This document shows positions 19,832 to 30,503 of a DNA stretch of 64,000 nucleotides, one piece after another. The stretch covers positions 682,001 to 746,000 of the forward strand of contig CAVQIT010000008.1 in assembly GCA_963712655.1 (NCBI GenBank), given 5' to 3'. The notes beneath the pieces are model-generated. The model did no database searches, was not told the origin of the DNA, and saw only the letters and a list, made by a program, of their open reading frames with translations. This stretch comes from Pollutimonas sp963712655 (GTDB taxonomy: Bacteria > Pseudomonadota > Gammaproteobacteria > Burkholderiales > Burkholderiaceae_B). The position numbers and the translations under genes were made by a program. How positions within the stretch are numbered: the first letter of the stretch is position 1; every line of letters starts with the position of its first letter.

Positions 19832-20126
19832 GGTTTGAACACTCCATCAAAAGACGCTTGGGAAGATCCCTTGCGTCAACCGAATGCGGCGAACCTGGTC
19901 GAGTTCTTTGGATAAAGAATTCTTCCTGGGACCGCCGTCTGCGCTGGATCCGCGCTACCTGTGCGACGTACACCGGAATGCCGTCGCGCTTTCGCTCGGG
20001 ATTAAGCGCCACCGCTTGCCTGCCCTGCCTGATGGCAGGTTCGCGGTGTCGCTCCAGCGGTCTTTGACAGCAGCACCGCAACTGGACGAACCCGGACGGT
20101 ACAGCCCAAAGTTTGTTGCCCCGAGC
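19832..20126 (-). promoter_or_regulatory. Probable L10 leader (rplJL autoregulatory leader)
   Basis: The 295-nt gap between rplA and rplJ is far longer than other gaps in the operon. It contains a nested hairpin at 20010-20048: CCTGCC-ATCA-GGCAGG inside CACCGC/GCGGTG. L10 with L7/L12 binds such a leader in other bacteria and represses translation. Assignment rests on position and folding, not on a covariance search; indels in this region may distort the structure. Confidence 0.55.
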
Positions 20127-20831
20127 TTACTGAGCGGTCGCCGTCAGGGAAGCTTGGTCCACACGGACACCGCCGCCCATCGTGGACGAAACAGCCAGCT
20201 TGCGCAGGTAGATACCTTTTGCCGTGGTGGGACGCGCCTTGTTCAGCGCATCGACCAGGGCCAGCAGGTTGATCTGCAGCTGGTCGACGTTGAACGAAGC
20301 GCGGCCGATCGTGGCGTGGATGATCCCGGCCTTGTCGGTACGGTATTGGACCTGGCCCGCCTTGGCGTTCTTGACGGCCGTGGCGACGTCAGGGGTCACG
20401 GTGCCGACCTTGGGGTTAGGCATCAGGCCGCGCGGGCCGAGGATCTGGCCCAGCGCGCCGACCACACGCATCGTATCGGGCGAAGCGATGACCACGTCGA
20501 AATCCATCTGGCCGGCCTTGATGCGCTCGGCCAGGTCTTCCATGCCGACGATGTCGGCGCCGGCAGCCTTGGCGGCTTCGGCCTTCTCGCCTTGGGCGAA
20601 CACGGCGACACGCACGCTCTTGCCGGTACCGGCAGGCAGCACGACCGAACCGCGCACCAATTGGTCGGACTTCTTGGCGTCGATGCCAAGCTGCACGGCC
20701 ACATCGATGGATTCATCGAACTTGGCGGTAGCGGTTTCCTTGACCAGCGCCAATGCTTCGGCGACCGGGTAGAGCTTGTTGCGGTCGATCTTGGCGCGCA
20801 ATAGCGGTCACGCGTTTATGCAACGTGCCAT
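20127..20831 (-). CDS. rplA: 50S ribosomal protein L1 (two compensating indels near the start)
   Basis: L1-stalk protein and translational repressor. From residue 12 onward the frame is intact through AKIDRNKLYPVAEALALVKE, the GPRGLMPNPKVGTVT signature and the terminal VRVDQASLTATAQ. The true start is the ATG with complement 20829-20831 (MARLHKRVTA expected). One base is missing in the fourth codon and one extra base occurs about 20 nt later, so that only a TTG at 20801 opens the long frame directly. Repaired length is 234 residues. The gap to rplK is 2 nt. Confidence 0.93.
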
Positions 20832-20833
20832 GA

Positions 20834-21270
20834 TTATACCCCTTCAACCGTAATGCCCATGCTGCGGGCGCTGCCTGCAATCGTGCGAACCGCTGCGTCC
20901 AGGTCGGCGGCCGTCAGGTCGGGCTGACTTGGTCTTGGCGATTTCTTCAGACCTGGGCGCGCGTCAAGACGTACCGACCTTGTCGAGTATGCGGCTTGGG
21001 CGAACCTTTTTGCATGCCAGCAGCCTTTTTGATCAGGATCGTCGCGGGAGGCGACTTCATCATGAAGGTGAAGCTCTTGTCCGCGAAAGCGGTGATCACC
21101 ACAGGAATCGGCAGGCCGGGCTCGATGCCTTGGGTCTTGGCATTGAACGCCTTGCAGAATTCCATGATGTTCAGACCGCGCTGACCCAGCGCCGGACCGA
21201 TAGGGGGTGACGGGTTGGCTTTACCAGCTGGTACTTGCAGCTTGATGAAGCCGACGATTTTCTTCGCCAT
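20834..21270 (-). CDS. rplK: 50S ribosomal protein L11 (C-terminal third frameshifted)
   Basis: rRNA-binding protein of the GTPase-associated centre, needed for RelA activation. The N-terminus MAKKIVGFIKLQVPAGKANP, the SPPIGPALGQRGLNIMEFCK signature and the FTFMMKSPPATILIKKAAG segment are in one frame. After KGSPKPHT extra bases near 20975-20990 and again near 20930 scatter the C-terminal domain (AKTK, DLTAADLDAAVRTI, SMGITVEGV) over other frames. Corrected length is near 145 residues. Standard position between nusG and rplA. Confidence 0.9.
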
Positions 21271-21405
21271 GCTTAGCTCCTTGCGGGTTCAGACGCACAC
21301 CGCATACGATGCGCTCCCCGAGATTGGCGGCCTGGAATGCTCCGGTCGGTAGACCGGAAACCGAAGGGCGCTGGCCGCAGCGCACCCTCCGGGGATTAAT
21401 ACGTG

Positions 21406-21945
21406 TCAGGCTTTTTCGACCTGACTGAAATCGAGTTCCACCGGGGTGGACGCGACCGAAAATGGTCACCGACACGCGCAGCTTGCTTTTTTCGTAGTTG
21501 ACTTCTTCGACATTGCCGTTGAAGTCGGTAAACGGGCCTTCCTTGACACGGACCATCTCGCCGACTTCGAACAGCACTTTGGGCTGCGGCTTTTCGACGC
21601 CTTCTTCCATCTGCGAAAGAATTTTCGTCGACTTCTTCTGTCGGAAATCGGCGTGGGACGGTTGCCCGACCCGCCGACGAAACCGGTGACCTTGTTGGTG
21701 TTTTTCACCAAATGCCAGGTTTCGTCGGTCAGATCCATTTCGACCAGCACATAGCCCGGGAAAAAACGCCGTTCGGTGATGGACTTTTTGCCACCCTTGA
21801 CTTCGATGACTTCTTCGGTCGGCACCAGGATGCGTCCGAAACGACGTTTGCAAGCCCGGCACGTTCGATGCGTTCCGACCAGCGCCTTCTGGACGCTTTT
21901 TTCCATGCCGGAATAGACATGGACGACATACCAACGCTTGCTCAT
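21406..21945 (-). CDS. nusG: Transcription termination/antitermination protein NusG (frame broken by indels)
   Basis: General elongation factor that binds RNA polymerase, Rho and S10. The N-terminal NGN domain is evident (MSKRWYVVHVYSGMEKSVQK, ERRFFPGYVLVEMDLTDETW, NKVTGFVGGSGNRP). The KOW domain follows (GEMVRVKEGPFTDFNGNVEE, KLRVSVTIFGR) and the end is VELDFSQVEKA. These pieces use different frames, with indels near 21870, 21645 and 21450. Corrected length is about 178 residues, the normal size. The 135-nt gap to rplK holds only a small inverted repeat. Confidence 0.9.
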
Positions 21946-21964
21946 CGTTGCCTTTCCGCCGCTT

Positions 21965-22351
21965 TTATTTCCAACCGAACATCAGGCCGTAAATGACCCA
22001 CTCGATGGACTTTGTCGAGTGATCCACAACAAGAACCCATCGCTACGACGAACAGCAAAGACTATGCCCGTCGTTTGGATGGTTTCTTTGCGCGTCGGCC
22101 AGACGACCGCTGATTTCGTTATAGGAGTCCGCCCAAAACTGATGGTGCGACGGCCGGGCTCGCTGAACCAGGCAATCACCATTGCGGCAACGATCACGCT
22201 GCCCACAAAGACGCCTACGCGCGACTATGCCGGGCTGGCCTTCGAGCATCGAGAATCCGACCATGCCGGCCACGATAAAAGCGGCAATGGCCAGACCCAG
22301 CTTGATGCGATCGGTGGTGCTTGTAACGGTTTCGACGTTATGATTCGACAT
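21965..22351 (-). CDS. secE: Preprotein translocase subunit SecE (frame broken by indels)
   Basis: Essential SecYEG subunit. The start MSNHNVETVTSTTDRIKLGL at 22351 leads into a first hydrophobic segment (AIAAFIVAGMVGF). A second membrane segment (VFVGSVIVAAMVIAW) lies in another frame. It is followed by the conserved cytoplasmic region WPTRKETIQTTGIVFAV and the last helix, ending IEWVIYGLMFGWK. Three-TM organisation and about 127 residues match the proteobacterial long form. Indels near 22215, 22050 and 22010 break the frame and are read as sequence errors. Confidence 0.88.
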
Positions 22352-22445
22352 CTTATCGTCCGGCAGCGCCATATTCTGGCGACAGCGTGCGCGCCAGGCT
22401 GTGGTTGCGGGCCTCGAAGCCGGATGAAACTCGCGAGCTTCGATG

Positions 22446-22521
22446 TGGCAGGGGAAGTAGGAATCGAACCTGCAACCTTCGGTTTTGGAGACCGACGCTC
22501 TGCCAATTGAGCTATTCCCCT
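22446..22521 (-). tRNA. tRNA-Trp (CCA)
   Basis: A 76-nt cloverleaf with acceptor AGGGGAA/TTCCCCT, D loop CTCAATTGGCAGAG, anticodon loop CTCCAAA (anticodon CCA), T arm GCAGGTTCGATTCCTAC and encoded 3' CCA. Located between tuf2 and secE, as in many betaproteobacteria. Confidence 0.96.
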
Positions 22522-22631
22522 AGAGCCCCGAAAGGCGGCGAACCATAGTGCATGACTGCTGTCACGCACCATTCTTGACACTGTCGGCGGAAGAGCGCAC
22601 CGGCGCACCACCCGCCTTGATACTTTACTGC

Positions 22632-23823
<1,192 letters not shown>

Positions 23824-23873
23824 GGCGGACTCCTGACTGGATGCGAACTAAAGCTGAATGAAAATAAAAATTT

Positions 23874-23948
<75 letters not shown>

Positions 23949-23999
23949 GAACTACTTTGTTGCTACTGCTTTTTCGAAGCAGAAATCAAAAAATCTTGC

Positions 24000-24073
24000 T
24001 GGAGCGGGTGAAGGGAATCGAACCCTCGTCATAAGCTTGGAAGGCTTCTGCTCTACCATTGAGCTACACCCGC
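24000..24073 (-). tRNA. tRNA-Gly (TCC)
   Basis: Cloverleaf with acceptor GCGGGTG/CACCCGC, anticodon loop CTTCCAA (anticodon TCC), T arm GAGGGTTCGATTCCCTT and encoded CCA. Second tRNA of the tyr-gly-thr cluster upstream of tuf2. Confidence 0.96.
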
Positions 24074-24256
24074 TAGGAGATTCAATCCACCTGATCGCCC
24101 GTGGCCGGAACGAAATACCATTCAACAGCCACAAACTTTTACAACCGCTTTCCTGCAAGCGCCGCTTTACCGCCGCGCTTTCGTAACCATTTTCACAGCC
24201 CGTTTTGTTAAACGAACGTGCCGCTTTAAAGAGAGAACGCCCGCAAAAAAAGCTTT

Positions 24257-24343
24257 TGGTGGTGGGAGTTGGATTCGAACCAACGTAGACGCAAGGTCAA
24301 CAGATTTACAGTCTGCCCCCTTTAACCACTCGGGCATCCCACC
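24257..24343 (-). tRNA. tRNA-Tyr (GTA)
   Basis: An 87-nt class II tRNA with a long variable arm, acceptor GGTGGGA/TCCCACC, anticodon loop with GTA (ACTGTAAAT) and encoded CCA. First RNA of the cluster, 16 nt downstream of the proposed -10 box. Confidence 0.96.
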
Positions 24344-24358
24344 AAAAGCGAACTGCGA

Positions 24359-24387
24359 ATTATGCAGGCTTTTTAAAGCCTTGTCAA
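24359..24387 (-). promoter_or_regulatory. Strong sigma-70 promoter for the tRNA-tuf-secE-nusG transcript
   Basis: On the minus strand, consensus TTGACA (24382-24387) and CATAAT (24359-24364) are spaced by exactly 17 nt, just upstream of tRNA-Tyr. The spacer contains the palindrome AGGCTTT-AA-AAAGCCT. Confidence 0.75.
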
Positions 24388-24486
24388 ATGGTGGAATGCA
24401 TAACGTCAAGGCAAGATAGAAGTGTCTGCTTGGTTCATCGCTTCATCGCTTCAGGCCATGAGAGGCTGTGAAGGCGTGCCGCCCGA

Positions 24487-25410
24487 TCAGGCGTCGACCA
24501 CCCCAGCCAGGCCTTGGCGCTCGAGCAGCGAGTTCAGATGTTCCCATCCATGGAAATCGATCATCAGCTGACCACGGCTCTTGGCACCGATCTTGAGCGT
24601 GACGCGCGTACCCAGGTGGTCCGACAATGCCTCCTCCATGCGCTTCACGTCGCCAGACTGGGCGACCGATTTACGCGCCGGCTTGCTTGTTTTTTCTTCT
24701 GCCTCGCGTATGCTGCGCCCCACCAATTTTTCGGTTTCACGCACGGAAAGGCGCTTTGCAATGACCTCATTGGCCAGAAGAATCTGGGTGGCGGAATCGG
24801 TAGCCAGCAACGCACGCGCATGGCCCATGTCGATATCGCCCGCCAACAGCATGGTTTGCACCGGCCCCGTCAGATTCAGCAGACGCATAAGATTGCTTGT
24901 GGCCGAACGTGAACGGCCTATTGCCTGCGCCGCCTGTTCATGCGTCAGTCCGAATTCATCAAGCAAACGGCGCACGCCCTGGGCCTCTTCCAAAGGATTA
25001 AGGTCTTCGCGCTGAATGTTCTCGATCAACGCCATGACCGCCGCGCTTTCATCGGGCACTTCACGCACCAGCACAGGCACTTCGGCCAGGCCGGCTAATT
25101 GAGCCGCGCGAAAACGCCGCTCGCCGGCGATGATTTCGTACTTGCCCGCATCTTTTCCGGCCAGTGGGCGCACCAGTATGGGCTGCATGATGCCCTGGGT
25201 ACGGATGGATTCGGCAAGCTCATTCAATGCGCCTTCATCCATGCGTGTACGCGGCTGATATTTGCCTGCGCGCATAAGCCCGATCTTGAGCGCGGAGGGA
25301 AGGCGATTGCTTTCGGCATCGGTTTTGCCGAAACTTTCCATGACGGGGGCATCTTCGCCCAGCAGGGCGTCCAGGCCTCGGCCCAATCCTTTAGGTTTTC
25401 TCGTTGCCAT
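24487..25410 (-). CDS. parB: Chromosome partitioning protein ParB
   Basis: CTP-dependent DNA clamp that loads at parS and organises the origin. The 307-residue product opens MATRKPKGLGRGLDALLGED, the usual ParA-stimulating tail. It has the CTP-binding boxes (IRTQGIMQPILVRP, GERRFRAAQLAG), the ENIQREDLNPLEEA segment, a helix-turn-helix (LTHEQAAQAIGRSRSATSNL) and a C-terminal dimerisation domain. It lies 24 nt after parA in mnmG-rsmG-parA-parB. Its cognate sites are the three parS sequences at 28900-29056, upstream of this operon. Confidence 0.97.
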   Translation of the reverse strand: MATRKPKGLGRGLDALLGEDAPVMESFGKTDAESNRLPSALKIGLMRAGKYQPRTRMDEGALNELAESIRTQGIMQPILVRPLAGKDAGKYEIIAGERRFRAAQLAGLAEVPVLVREVPDESAAVMALIENIQREDLNPLEEAQGVRRLLDEFGLTHEQAAQAIGRSRSATSNLMRLLNLTGPVQTMLLAGDIDMGHARALLATDSATQILLANEVIAKRLSVRETEKLVGRSIREAEEKTSKPARKSVAQSGDVKRMEEALSDHLGTRVTLKIGAKSRGQLMIDFHGWEHLNSLLERQGLAGVVDA

Positions 25411-25434
25411 TGTATTTTTCCTCTTTCAGATTGT

Positions 25435-26259
25435 TTAGCTGCGGGGACGGGCTTGCTGCCGCAATGCTTCTTTTTTTACACGTTTGATAAGCTCATGGCC
25501 AAACTCGATATAGGCTTTGGCGCCGCGGGAACCCCTGTCATAGACAATACCCGGCAAACCATGGCTGGGAGCTTCGGCCAGGCGCACATTGCGCGGCACT
25601 ATCGCCTTGAACACCTTGTCGCCGAAATGAGTTTCAATTTGAGCTGAAACCTGCTGCTGCAATGTTACCCGCGCATCAAACATGACGCGCAACAAGCCTA
25701 TCAATTGCAATTCCGGATTGATGTTCCGGTGCACCCGCTTGATGGTATTCACCAAGTCAGATAGCCCTTCCAGCGCAAAATACTCGCACTGCATAGGGAT
25801 AATCACTCCGTGTGCCGACGCCAGCCCATTCAAGGTCAGCAGCGACAGCGTTGGAGGGCAATCGATAAGGACGAAGTCGTAATCCCCCAGCACGTGTTCA
25901 ATCGCCTGTTTAAGCTGTTGTTCGCGCTGATCCATCTGGATCAGATCGATTTCCGCGCCCGACAGCTCGCGATTTGCCGGGAGCACATCGTAGCCGCCCG
26001 CCTCGGATCGTACCCGGGATTGCGCTATGGTGGAATCACCTATCAACACTTGATAAAGATTATGCTCGACCTTGTTTTTATCGATCCCGCTCCCCATGGT
26101 GGCATTGCCTTGCGGATCCAGGTCGATCAGCAAGACACGCTTGCCCATGGCTGCTAGGGCTGCCGCCAGGTTGATCGCCGTAGTGGTCTTGCCCACCCCT
26201 CCTTTCTGATTCGCAATACAAAAGACATTGGCGATGGATATGGCGGCATTGTTATTCAT
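25435..26259 (-). CDS. parA: Chromosome partitioning ATPase ParA (Soj)
   Basis: Deviant Walker ATPase that segregates ParB-parS complexes. The start MNNNAAISIANVFCIANQKG at 26259 was preferred over an in-frame ATG 11 codons upstream, because it overlaps the rsmG stop by 4 nt. It has 274 residues. The P-loop KGGVGKTTTAINLA, Walker A' (LLIDLDPQGNATMGSG) and the Walker B region (DYDFVLIDCPPTLSLLTLNG) are intact. Genes rsmG, parA and parB are tightly packed and probably cotranscribed from the mnmG promoter. Confidence 0.97.
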   Translation of the reverse strand: MNNNAAISIANVFCIANQKGGVGKTTTAINLAAALAAMGKRVLLIDLDPQGNATMGSGIDKNKVEHNLYQVLIGDSTIAQSRVRSEAGGYDVLPANRELSGAEIDLIQMDQREQQLKQAIEHVLGDYDFVLIDCPPTLSLLTLNGLASAHGVIIPMQCEYFALEGLSDLVNTIKRVHRNINPELQLIGLLRVMFDARVTLQQQVSAQIETHFGDKVFKAIVPRNVRLAEAPSHGLPGIVYDRGSRGAKAYIEFGHELIKRVKKEALRQQARPRS

Positions 26260-26930
26260 ACAGTTCCTTGGCGACTCAACCAAACCAGGCAACGCTGGGC
26301 ATTCAATTCGGGAACGAGCAGGGTCTGGGTATGGCGCGGACGCCAGCCGGTCTGCTGCTCAAGTGTGTCGATTTCATCTATAGGCTCGCGGCCTTTCATG
26401 GCGACCAGGCTACCGCTGCCTGCCACATGGGATCCTGCCAGTGTCGCAAAATCAGCCAGAGAAGCAAAGGCCCTGGAGATAACGATATCCGCCTGAAATG
26501 GCGGCAATGCTTCGATTCGGGCGTGCACCGCATGCAGATTGGGCAAGCGCAGCACGCTGGCTACCTGGCGCACGAAAGCCATTTTTTTTTCAACAGCATC
26601 GACGCAATGCACTTGCCATTCCGGCCGCATAATAGCCAAAACAACCCCCGGCAAACCGGCGCCAGAGCCGACATCGACCAGGCAAGGCTGTTTTACTGTG
26701 TTTATATACAGTTCGTCAGTCAAAGGATCAAGCACCGCAAGGCTATCGAATAAATGCTGTACCAGCATCTGGTCCGGATTACGCAAAGCTGTCAAATTGT
26801 AGGTTTTATTCCAGCGCTCCAATTGCGCCATATATGCCAATAGCGCGTCCGCCTGGTGAGCATCCAATTCGATATTCAGCATTTCCGCCGCAGCATCAAG
26901 GCGCTGCTTATAATTACGTTCGCCCGCCAT
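26256..26930 (-). CDS. rsmG: 16S rRNA (guanine527-N7)-methyltransferase RsmG
   Basis: SAM-dependent methyltransferase that modifies G527 of 16S rRNA; its loss gives low-level streptomycin resistance in many bacteria. It has 224 residues and the GidB motifs: WNKTYNLTALRNPDQMLVQH, the SAM site DVGSGAGLPGVVLAI, CVDAVEKKMAF and ISRAFASLADF. The start codon overlaps the mnmG stop and the end overlaps the parA start by 4 nt, so the three are translationally coupled. Confidence 0.96.
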   Translation of the reverse strand: MAGERNYKQRLDAAAEMLNIELDAHQADALLAYMAQLERWNKTYNLTALRNPDQMLVQHLFDSLAVLDPLTDELYINTVKQPCLVDVGSGAGLPGVVLAIMRPEWQVHCVDAVEKKMAFVRQVASVLRLPNLHAVHARIEALPPFQADIVISRAFASLADFATLAGSHVAGSGSLVAMKGREPIDEIDTLEQQTGWRPRHTQTLLVPELNAQRCLVWLSRQGTV

Positions 26931-28846
26931 TATGCTGCTTGTTTCCGGTGTTGCAAGCGTTTGATATGTATTAGCAACAGCGAAATAGCCGCCGGCGTAA
27001 CACTTGAAATTCGGCTGGCCTGGCCCACGGTTTCGGGTCGGCTGGTTTTTAAACGCTGTCGTACTTCAATGGATAGGCTGGCAATCGCATCGTAATCTAT
27101 GTCCATGGGAATAAGCTGCGATTCCTGGGCCGCTTGCTTTTCCACTTCTTCCTGTTGCTTGGCGACATAGCCTGAATATTTGATCTGGATTTCAACCTGT
27201 TCCGCCGACGCGGTGTCGACAAGTCCTGGTCCTGCCACGCGGCTGCCATCTTCCTTAGCCAAAGCCATTAACGCTTGGTAGGAAACTTGCGGCCGTTTCA
27301 AAAGATCGTGCAGCGAATATTCCCTTTCTATCTGCTTGCCCAGCAATGATTCAGCCGTGTGCGCCGCCAACGTTTTGGGATTGATCCAAGTGCCTTTGAG
27401 ACGTTCAATTTCACTGGCGACCGAATCGCGCTTACGGCTGAATGCATCCCATCTGGCATCGTCCACCAACCCTAGCCGACGCCCTTCTTCTGTAAGGCGC
27501 ATATCGGCATTATCTTCACGCAGGCTTAAACGATATTCTGCTCGCGAAGTAAACATGCGATAGGGCTCGGTTACACCGCTGGTAATCAGGTCATCCACCA
27601 ATACGCCTAGATAAGCCTCGTTGCGCTTGGGGCACCAGCCCTCTTGGCCTTTGGCTTGCAGGGCCGCATTGATGCCCGCCAGCAAACCCTGAGCGGCGGC
27701 TTCTTCGTATCCGGTGGTTCCGTTGATTTGCCCCGCGAAAAACAAACCATTGATGGCACGTGTTTCAAGCGTGGCTTTGAGTTCACGTGGATCAAAGTAA
27801 TCGTATTCAATCGCATAGCCTGGCCGCATGATAAGAGCATTCTCCAGGCCTGGCAGGGTGCGCACCAGGGCAAGCTGTATATCAAAGGGCAAACTTGTCG
27901 ATACACCGTTGGGGTAAATCTCTTGCGTGCTTAAACCCTCGGGTTCCAAAAATATTTGGTGACTGGCCTTATCGGCGAAGCGATGTATTTTATCTTCTAT
28001 TGAAGGACAGTAGCGAGGACCTATTCCCTCTATGGTGCCACTATCGCTATACATGGGTGAACGGCTCAGGCCAGACCTTACAACGTCGTGCGTTTTTTCA
28101 TTGGTATGTGTAATCCAGCATGGCAGTTGTTCAGGATGCATATCCGCCGAACCCATATAGGAAAAGACCGGTATTGGATTGCTGTCGCCGCCTTGTACTT
28201 CCAATTTCGAGAAATCAATACTGCGCGCGTCGATACGTGGCGGTGTCCCTGTTTTCAGGCGCCCTTGCGGCAACTTCAGTTCTTTCAGACGCTGACCCAG
28301 TGATATCGAAGATGGATCGCCGGCTCGACCAGCAGAGTAATGATCCAATCCCACGTGAATCAACCCGTTCAAGAACGTACCCGCAGTCAGTACAACAGTA
28401 CGAGCCTTGAATTGCAAACCAACTTGAGTAGTCGCGCCTACAACTCGATCACCTTCCAGCATCAAGTCGTCTACAGCCTGTTGAAAAATCATTAAATTAG
28501 GTTGATTTTGCAATGCGGTGCGAATGGCACGACGATATAAAGAACGGTCAGCCTGGGCGCGCGTCGCTCGGACTGCGGGACCTTTAGAACGATTCAATAT
28601 ACGAAATTGAATACCAGCCTGATCGGTGGCATATGCCATGATTCCACCCAGAGCATCTATCTCTTTTACCAGATGCCCTTTGCCAATTCCACCTATAGAT
28701 GGATTGCAGGACATCTGGCCCAGTGTTTCCATATTATGTGTCAACAATAGAGTAGACGCTCCTGAGCGAGCCGCTGCGAGAGCCGCCTCGGTACCGGCGT
28801 GACCACCGCCCACCACTATTACATCGAATTCGTCTGGATAAATCAT
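26930..28846 (-). CDS. mnmG: tRNA uridine-34 5-carboxymethylaminomethyl synthase MnmG (GidA)
   Basis: FAD-dependent partner of MnmE in forming cmnm5U34 of tRNAs. It has 638 residues. The FAD site VVGGGHAGTEAALAAARSG is at about 11-29. The MSCNPSIGGIGKGHLVKEID motif, GTFLNGLIHVG and GYEEAAAQGLLAGINAA are present, followed by the C-terminal MnmE/tRNA-binding helical domain. It heads the operon leading to parB and sits next to the parS/DnaA-box region, a placement typical of origins. Its partner mnmE is at 37512-38972. Confidence 0.97.
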   Translation of the reverse strand: MIYPDEFDVIVVGGGHAGTEAALAAARSGASTLLLTHNMETLGQMSCNPSIGGIGKGHLVKEIDALGGIMAYATDQAGIQFRILNRSKGPAVRATRAQADRSLYRRAIRTALQNQPNLMIFQQAVDDLMLEGDRVVGATTQVGLQFKARTVVLTAGTFLNGLIHVGLDHYSAGRAGDPSSISLGQRLKELKLPQGRLKTGTPPRIDARSIDFSKLEVQGGDSNPIPVFSYMGSADMHPEQLPCWITHTNEKTHDVVRSGLSRSPMYSDSGTIEGIGPRYCPSIEDKIHRFADKASHQIFLEPEGLSTQEIYPNGVSTSLPFDIQLALVRTLPGLENALIMRPGYAIEYDYFDPRELKATLETRAINGLFFAGQINGTTGYEEAAAQGLLAGINAALQAKGQEGWCPKRNEAYLGVLVDDLITSGVTEPYRMFTSRAEYRLSLREDNADMRLTEEGRRLGLVDDARWDAFSRKRDSVASEIERLKGTWINPKTLAAHTAESLLGKQIEREYSLHDLLKRPQVSYQALMALAKEDGSRVAGPGLVDTASAEQVEIQIKYSGYVAKQQEEVEKQAAQESQLIPMDIDYDAIASLSIEVRQRLKTSRPETVGQASRISSVTPAAISLLLIHIKRLQHRKQAA

Positions 28847-28899
28847 TTTTCGCTCAAGCGAGAGAATACTTAAGGATTCATTATAACTCTGTGTAGCTT

Positions 28900-28915
28900 C
28901 GTTTCACGTGAAACA
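28900..28915. promoter_or_regulatory. parS site 1 (15 of 16 bases)
   Basis: CGTTTCACGTGAAACA matches the parS consensus TGTTTCACGTGAAACA at 15 of 16 positions. It is 54 nt upstream of mnmG. Confidence 0.85.
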
Positions 28916-28938
28916 TCATTATTTATAGTATGCCCCCT

Positions 28939-28954
28939 TGTTTCACGTGAAACA
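28939..28954. promoter_or_regulatory. parS site 2 (perfect)
   Basis: TGTTTCACGTGAAACA is a perfect copy of the bacterial chromosomal parS palindrome, 39 nt from site 1. Confidence 0.95.
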
Positions 28955-28974
28955 CAAGCCAATAAGACTTGATC

Positions 28975-29300
28975 AATAAATCAATTTATCTTTGATTAAT
29001 TTAATTATTTATTTAATTCTCTATTACCATAACAGAGGGATGTTCCACGTGAAACATCCAAATTGGAGCTTATAATAGTTTAAAAGAATCTTATTTTTGT
29101 AGACGCTCTACATACAGCACCTAATCAGACCTGTGGATAAGTATGTGCACAAAAGGTGCACAACTAACACCATTGACTGATTGTTGGGGGCAATGCTGTA
29201 TAGCCTTACACGCATCCTTTTCGTAGTAAATATATAGTAAAACAGTCTATGCGAATCTGTGTACAAGACTGTGGAAAACAAGGTGTATAAGTTAATTGGC
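28975..29300. other. AT-rich, DnaA-box-bearing region between mnmG and the aminotransferase (origin-like region C)
   Basis: This 487-nt intergenic region contains an unusually A+T-rich run at about 28975-29035 that could unwind. It has a consensus DnaA box TGTGGATAA at 29132-29140 and a related TGTGGAAAA at 29270-29278. A GTGCAC repeat pair lies at about 29145-29163. With the three parS sites it is part of the origin domain. No small gene was found in it. Confidence 0.5.
29041..29056. promoter_or_regulatory. parS site 3 (15 of 16 bases)
   Basis: TGTTCCACGTGAAACA differs from the consensus at one position. It lies after an AT-rich stretch, 102 nt from site 2. Confidence 0.85.
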
Positions 29301-29333
29301 TTTTTGAACTTCTAACCCAAAATATCGAACAAT

Positions 29334-30503
29334 ATGAATTTTCAATCTAAGCTGCCTGGTGTAGGCACTACCATTTTCACTATCATGAGCCAATTGGCTA
29401 CTGAACACAAAGCAATTAACTTGGGGCAGGGGTTTCCAGATTTCAATACCGATACAAACCTATTGAACCAAGTCACAAAGGCCATGCAGGACGGGCACAA
29501 TCAATATCCTCCGATGGCTGGCATCACTATCTTGCGTGAAGAGTTATCGGCCAAGATGCAAACTCTTTATGGTCATTACTACGATCCACTGACAGAAATC
29601 ACGGTGACCAGTGGAGCGAGCGAAGGTCTAATGGCCAGCATCTTGGCCTTTGTAAAGCCGGGCGATGAAGTCGTGGTAATTGAACCGTTCTATGACCTAT
29701 ACATACCAGCCATCCAACTGGCAGGTGGCACGCCGATCATTGTGACCATGCAGGCGCCCAACGAACAAACACCCTTGTATCAAGTCGATTGGCAGCTTAT
29801 ACGCGACGCCATCACGCCTAAAACAAGCATGCTTATCATCAACTTCCCGCATAATCCAACAGGAATCAATCTTCAGGAAAGCGATCTTGATTGGCTTGAG
29901 CGTATTGTGAACGAAACAGGCATCATGCTTTTATCAGATGAAGTTTACGAACACATCGTTTTCGACGGGCAGCAACACCAAAGCTTGGCGCGGCGGCCAG
30001 CCCTGGCAACCAATGCCATTGTCATTTCTTCGTTCGGCAAAACCTACCACGCAACAGGCTGGAAGATAGGCTATTGCTGCGCCCCTAAGGAAATTTCCGC
30101 CGAAATACGAAAAGTACATCAGTTCATGGTATTTACCGTGAGTTCACCCATGCAAGTGGGGCTGGCTCATTACATGCAGGATTCCACCACCTATACGCAG
30201 TTACCCAATTTTTATCAAGAAAAACGCGACAGGCTAGCCCAAGGTTTGGCAAACACCCGGTTTACTCCCATGCCCAGCCAAGGCACTTTTTTCTTACTAG
30301 CCAAATACAGTGAGATATCTGATCTGCCGGAAGCAGAATTTGCACGATGGTTGACAATAGAACATGGGGTTGGCGTGATTCCCGTTGCTGCCTTTTATCG
30401 GCAGCCTGATGCGGTCCAGTCTAACCATCAATTAATTCGATTCTGTTTTGCAAAACAAGACCATACCCTGGACGAGGCGTTGGAAAGGTTGGCACGGGTT
30501 TAA
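29334..30503 (+). CDS. PLP-dependent aminotransferase class I/II (YbdL/kynurenine-type)
   Basis: Fold-type I aminotransferase of 389 residues, similar in style to E. coli YbdL (methionine transaminase). Visible features are LGQGFPDFN near the N-terminus, the substrate and cofactor region YPPMAGITILREELS, TVTSGASEGL and NFPHNPTGIN. The PLP lysine is in SSFGKTYHATGWKIGY (about residue 235). The frame is complete and ends at the start of a hairpin terminator. It stands alone between two DnaA-box regions. A role in methionine or aromatic amino-acid salvage is possible; the substrate cannot be set from sequence alone. Confidence 0.88.
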   Translation: MNFQSKLPGVGTTIFTIMSQLATEHKAINLGQGFPDFNTDTNLLNQVTKAMQDGHNQYPPMAGITILREELSAKMQTLYGHYYDPLTEITVTSGASEGLMASILAFVKPGDEVVVIEPFYDLYIPAIQLAGGTPIIVTMQAPNEQTPLYQVDWQLIRDAITPKTSMLIINFPHNPTGINLQESDLDWLERIVNETGIMLLSDEVYEHIVFDGQQHQSLARRPALATNAIVISSFGKTYHATGWKIGYCCAPKEISAEIRKVHQFMVFTVSSPMQVGLAHYMQDSTTYTQLPNFYQEKRDRLAQGLANTRFTPMPSQGTFFLLAKYSEISDLPEAEFARWLTIEHGVGVIPVAAFYRQPDAVQSNHQLIRFCFAKQDHTLDEALERLARV

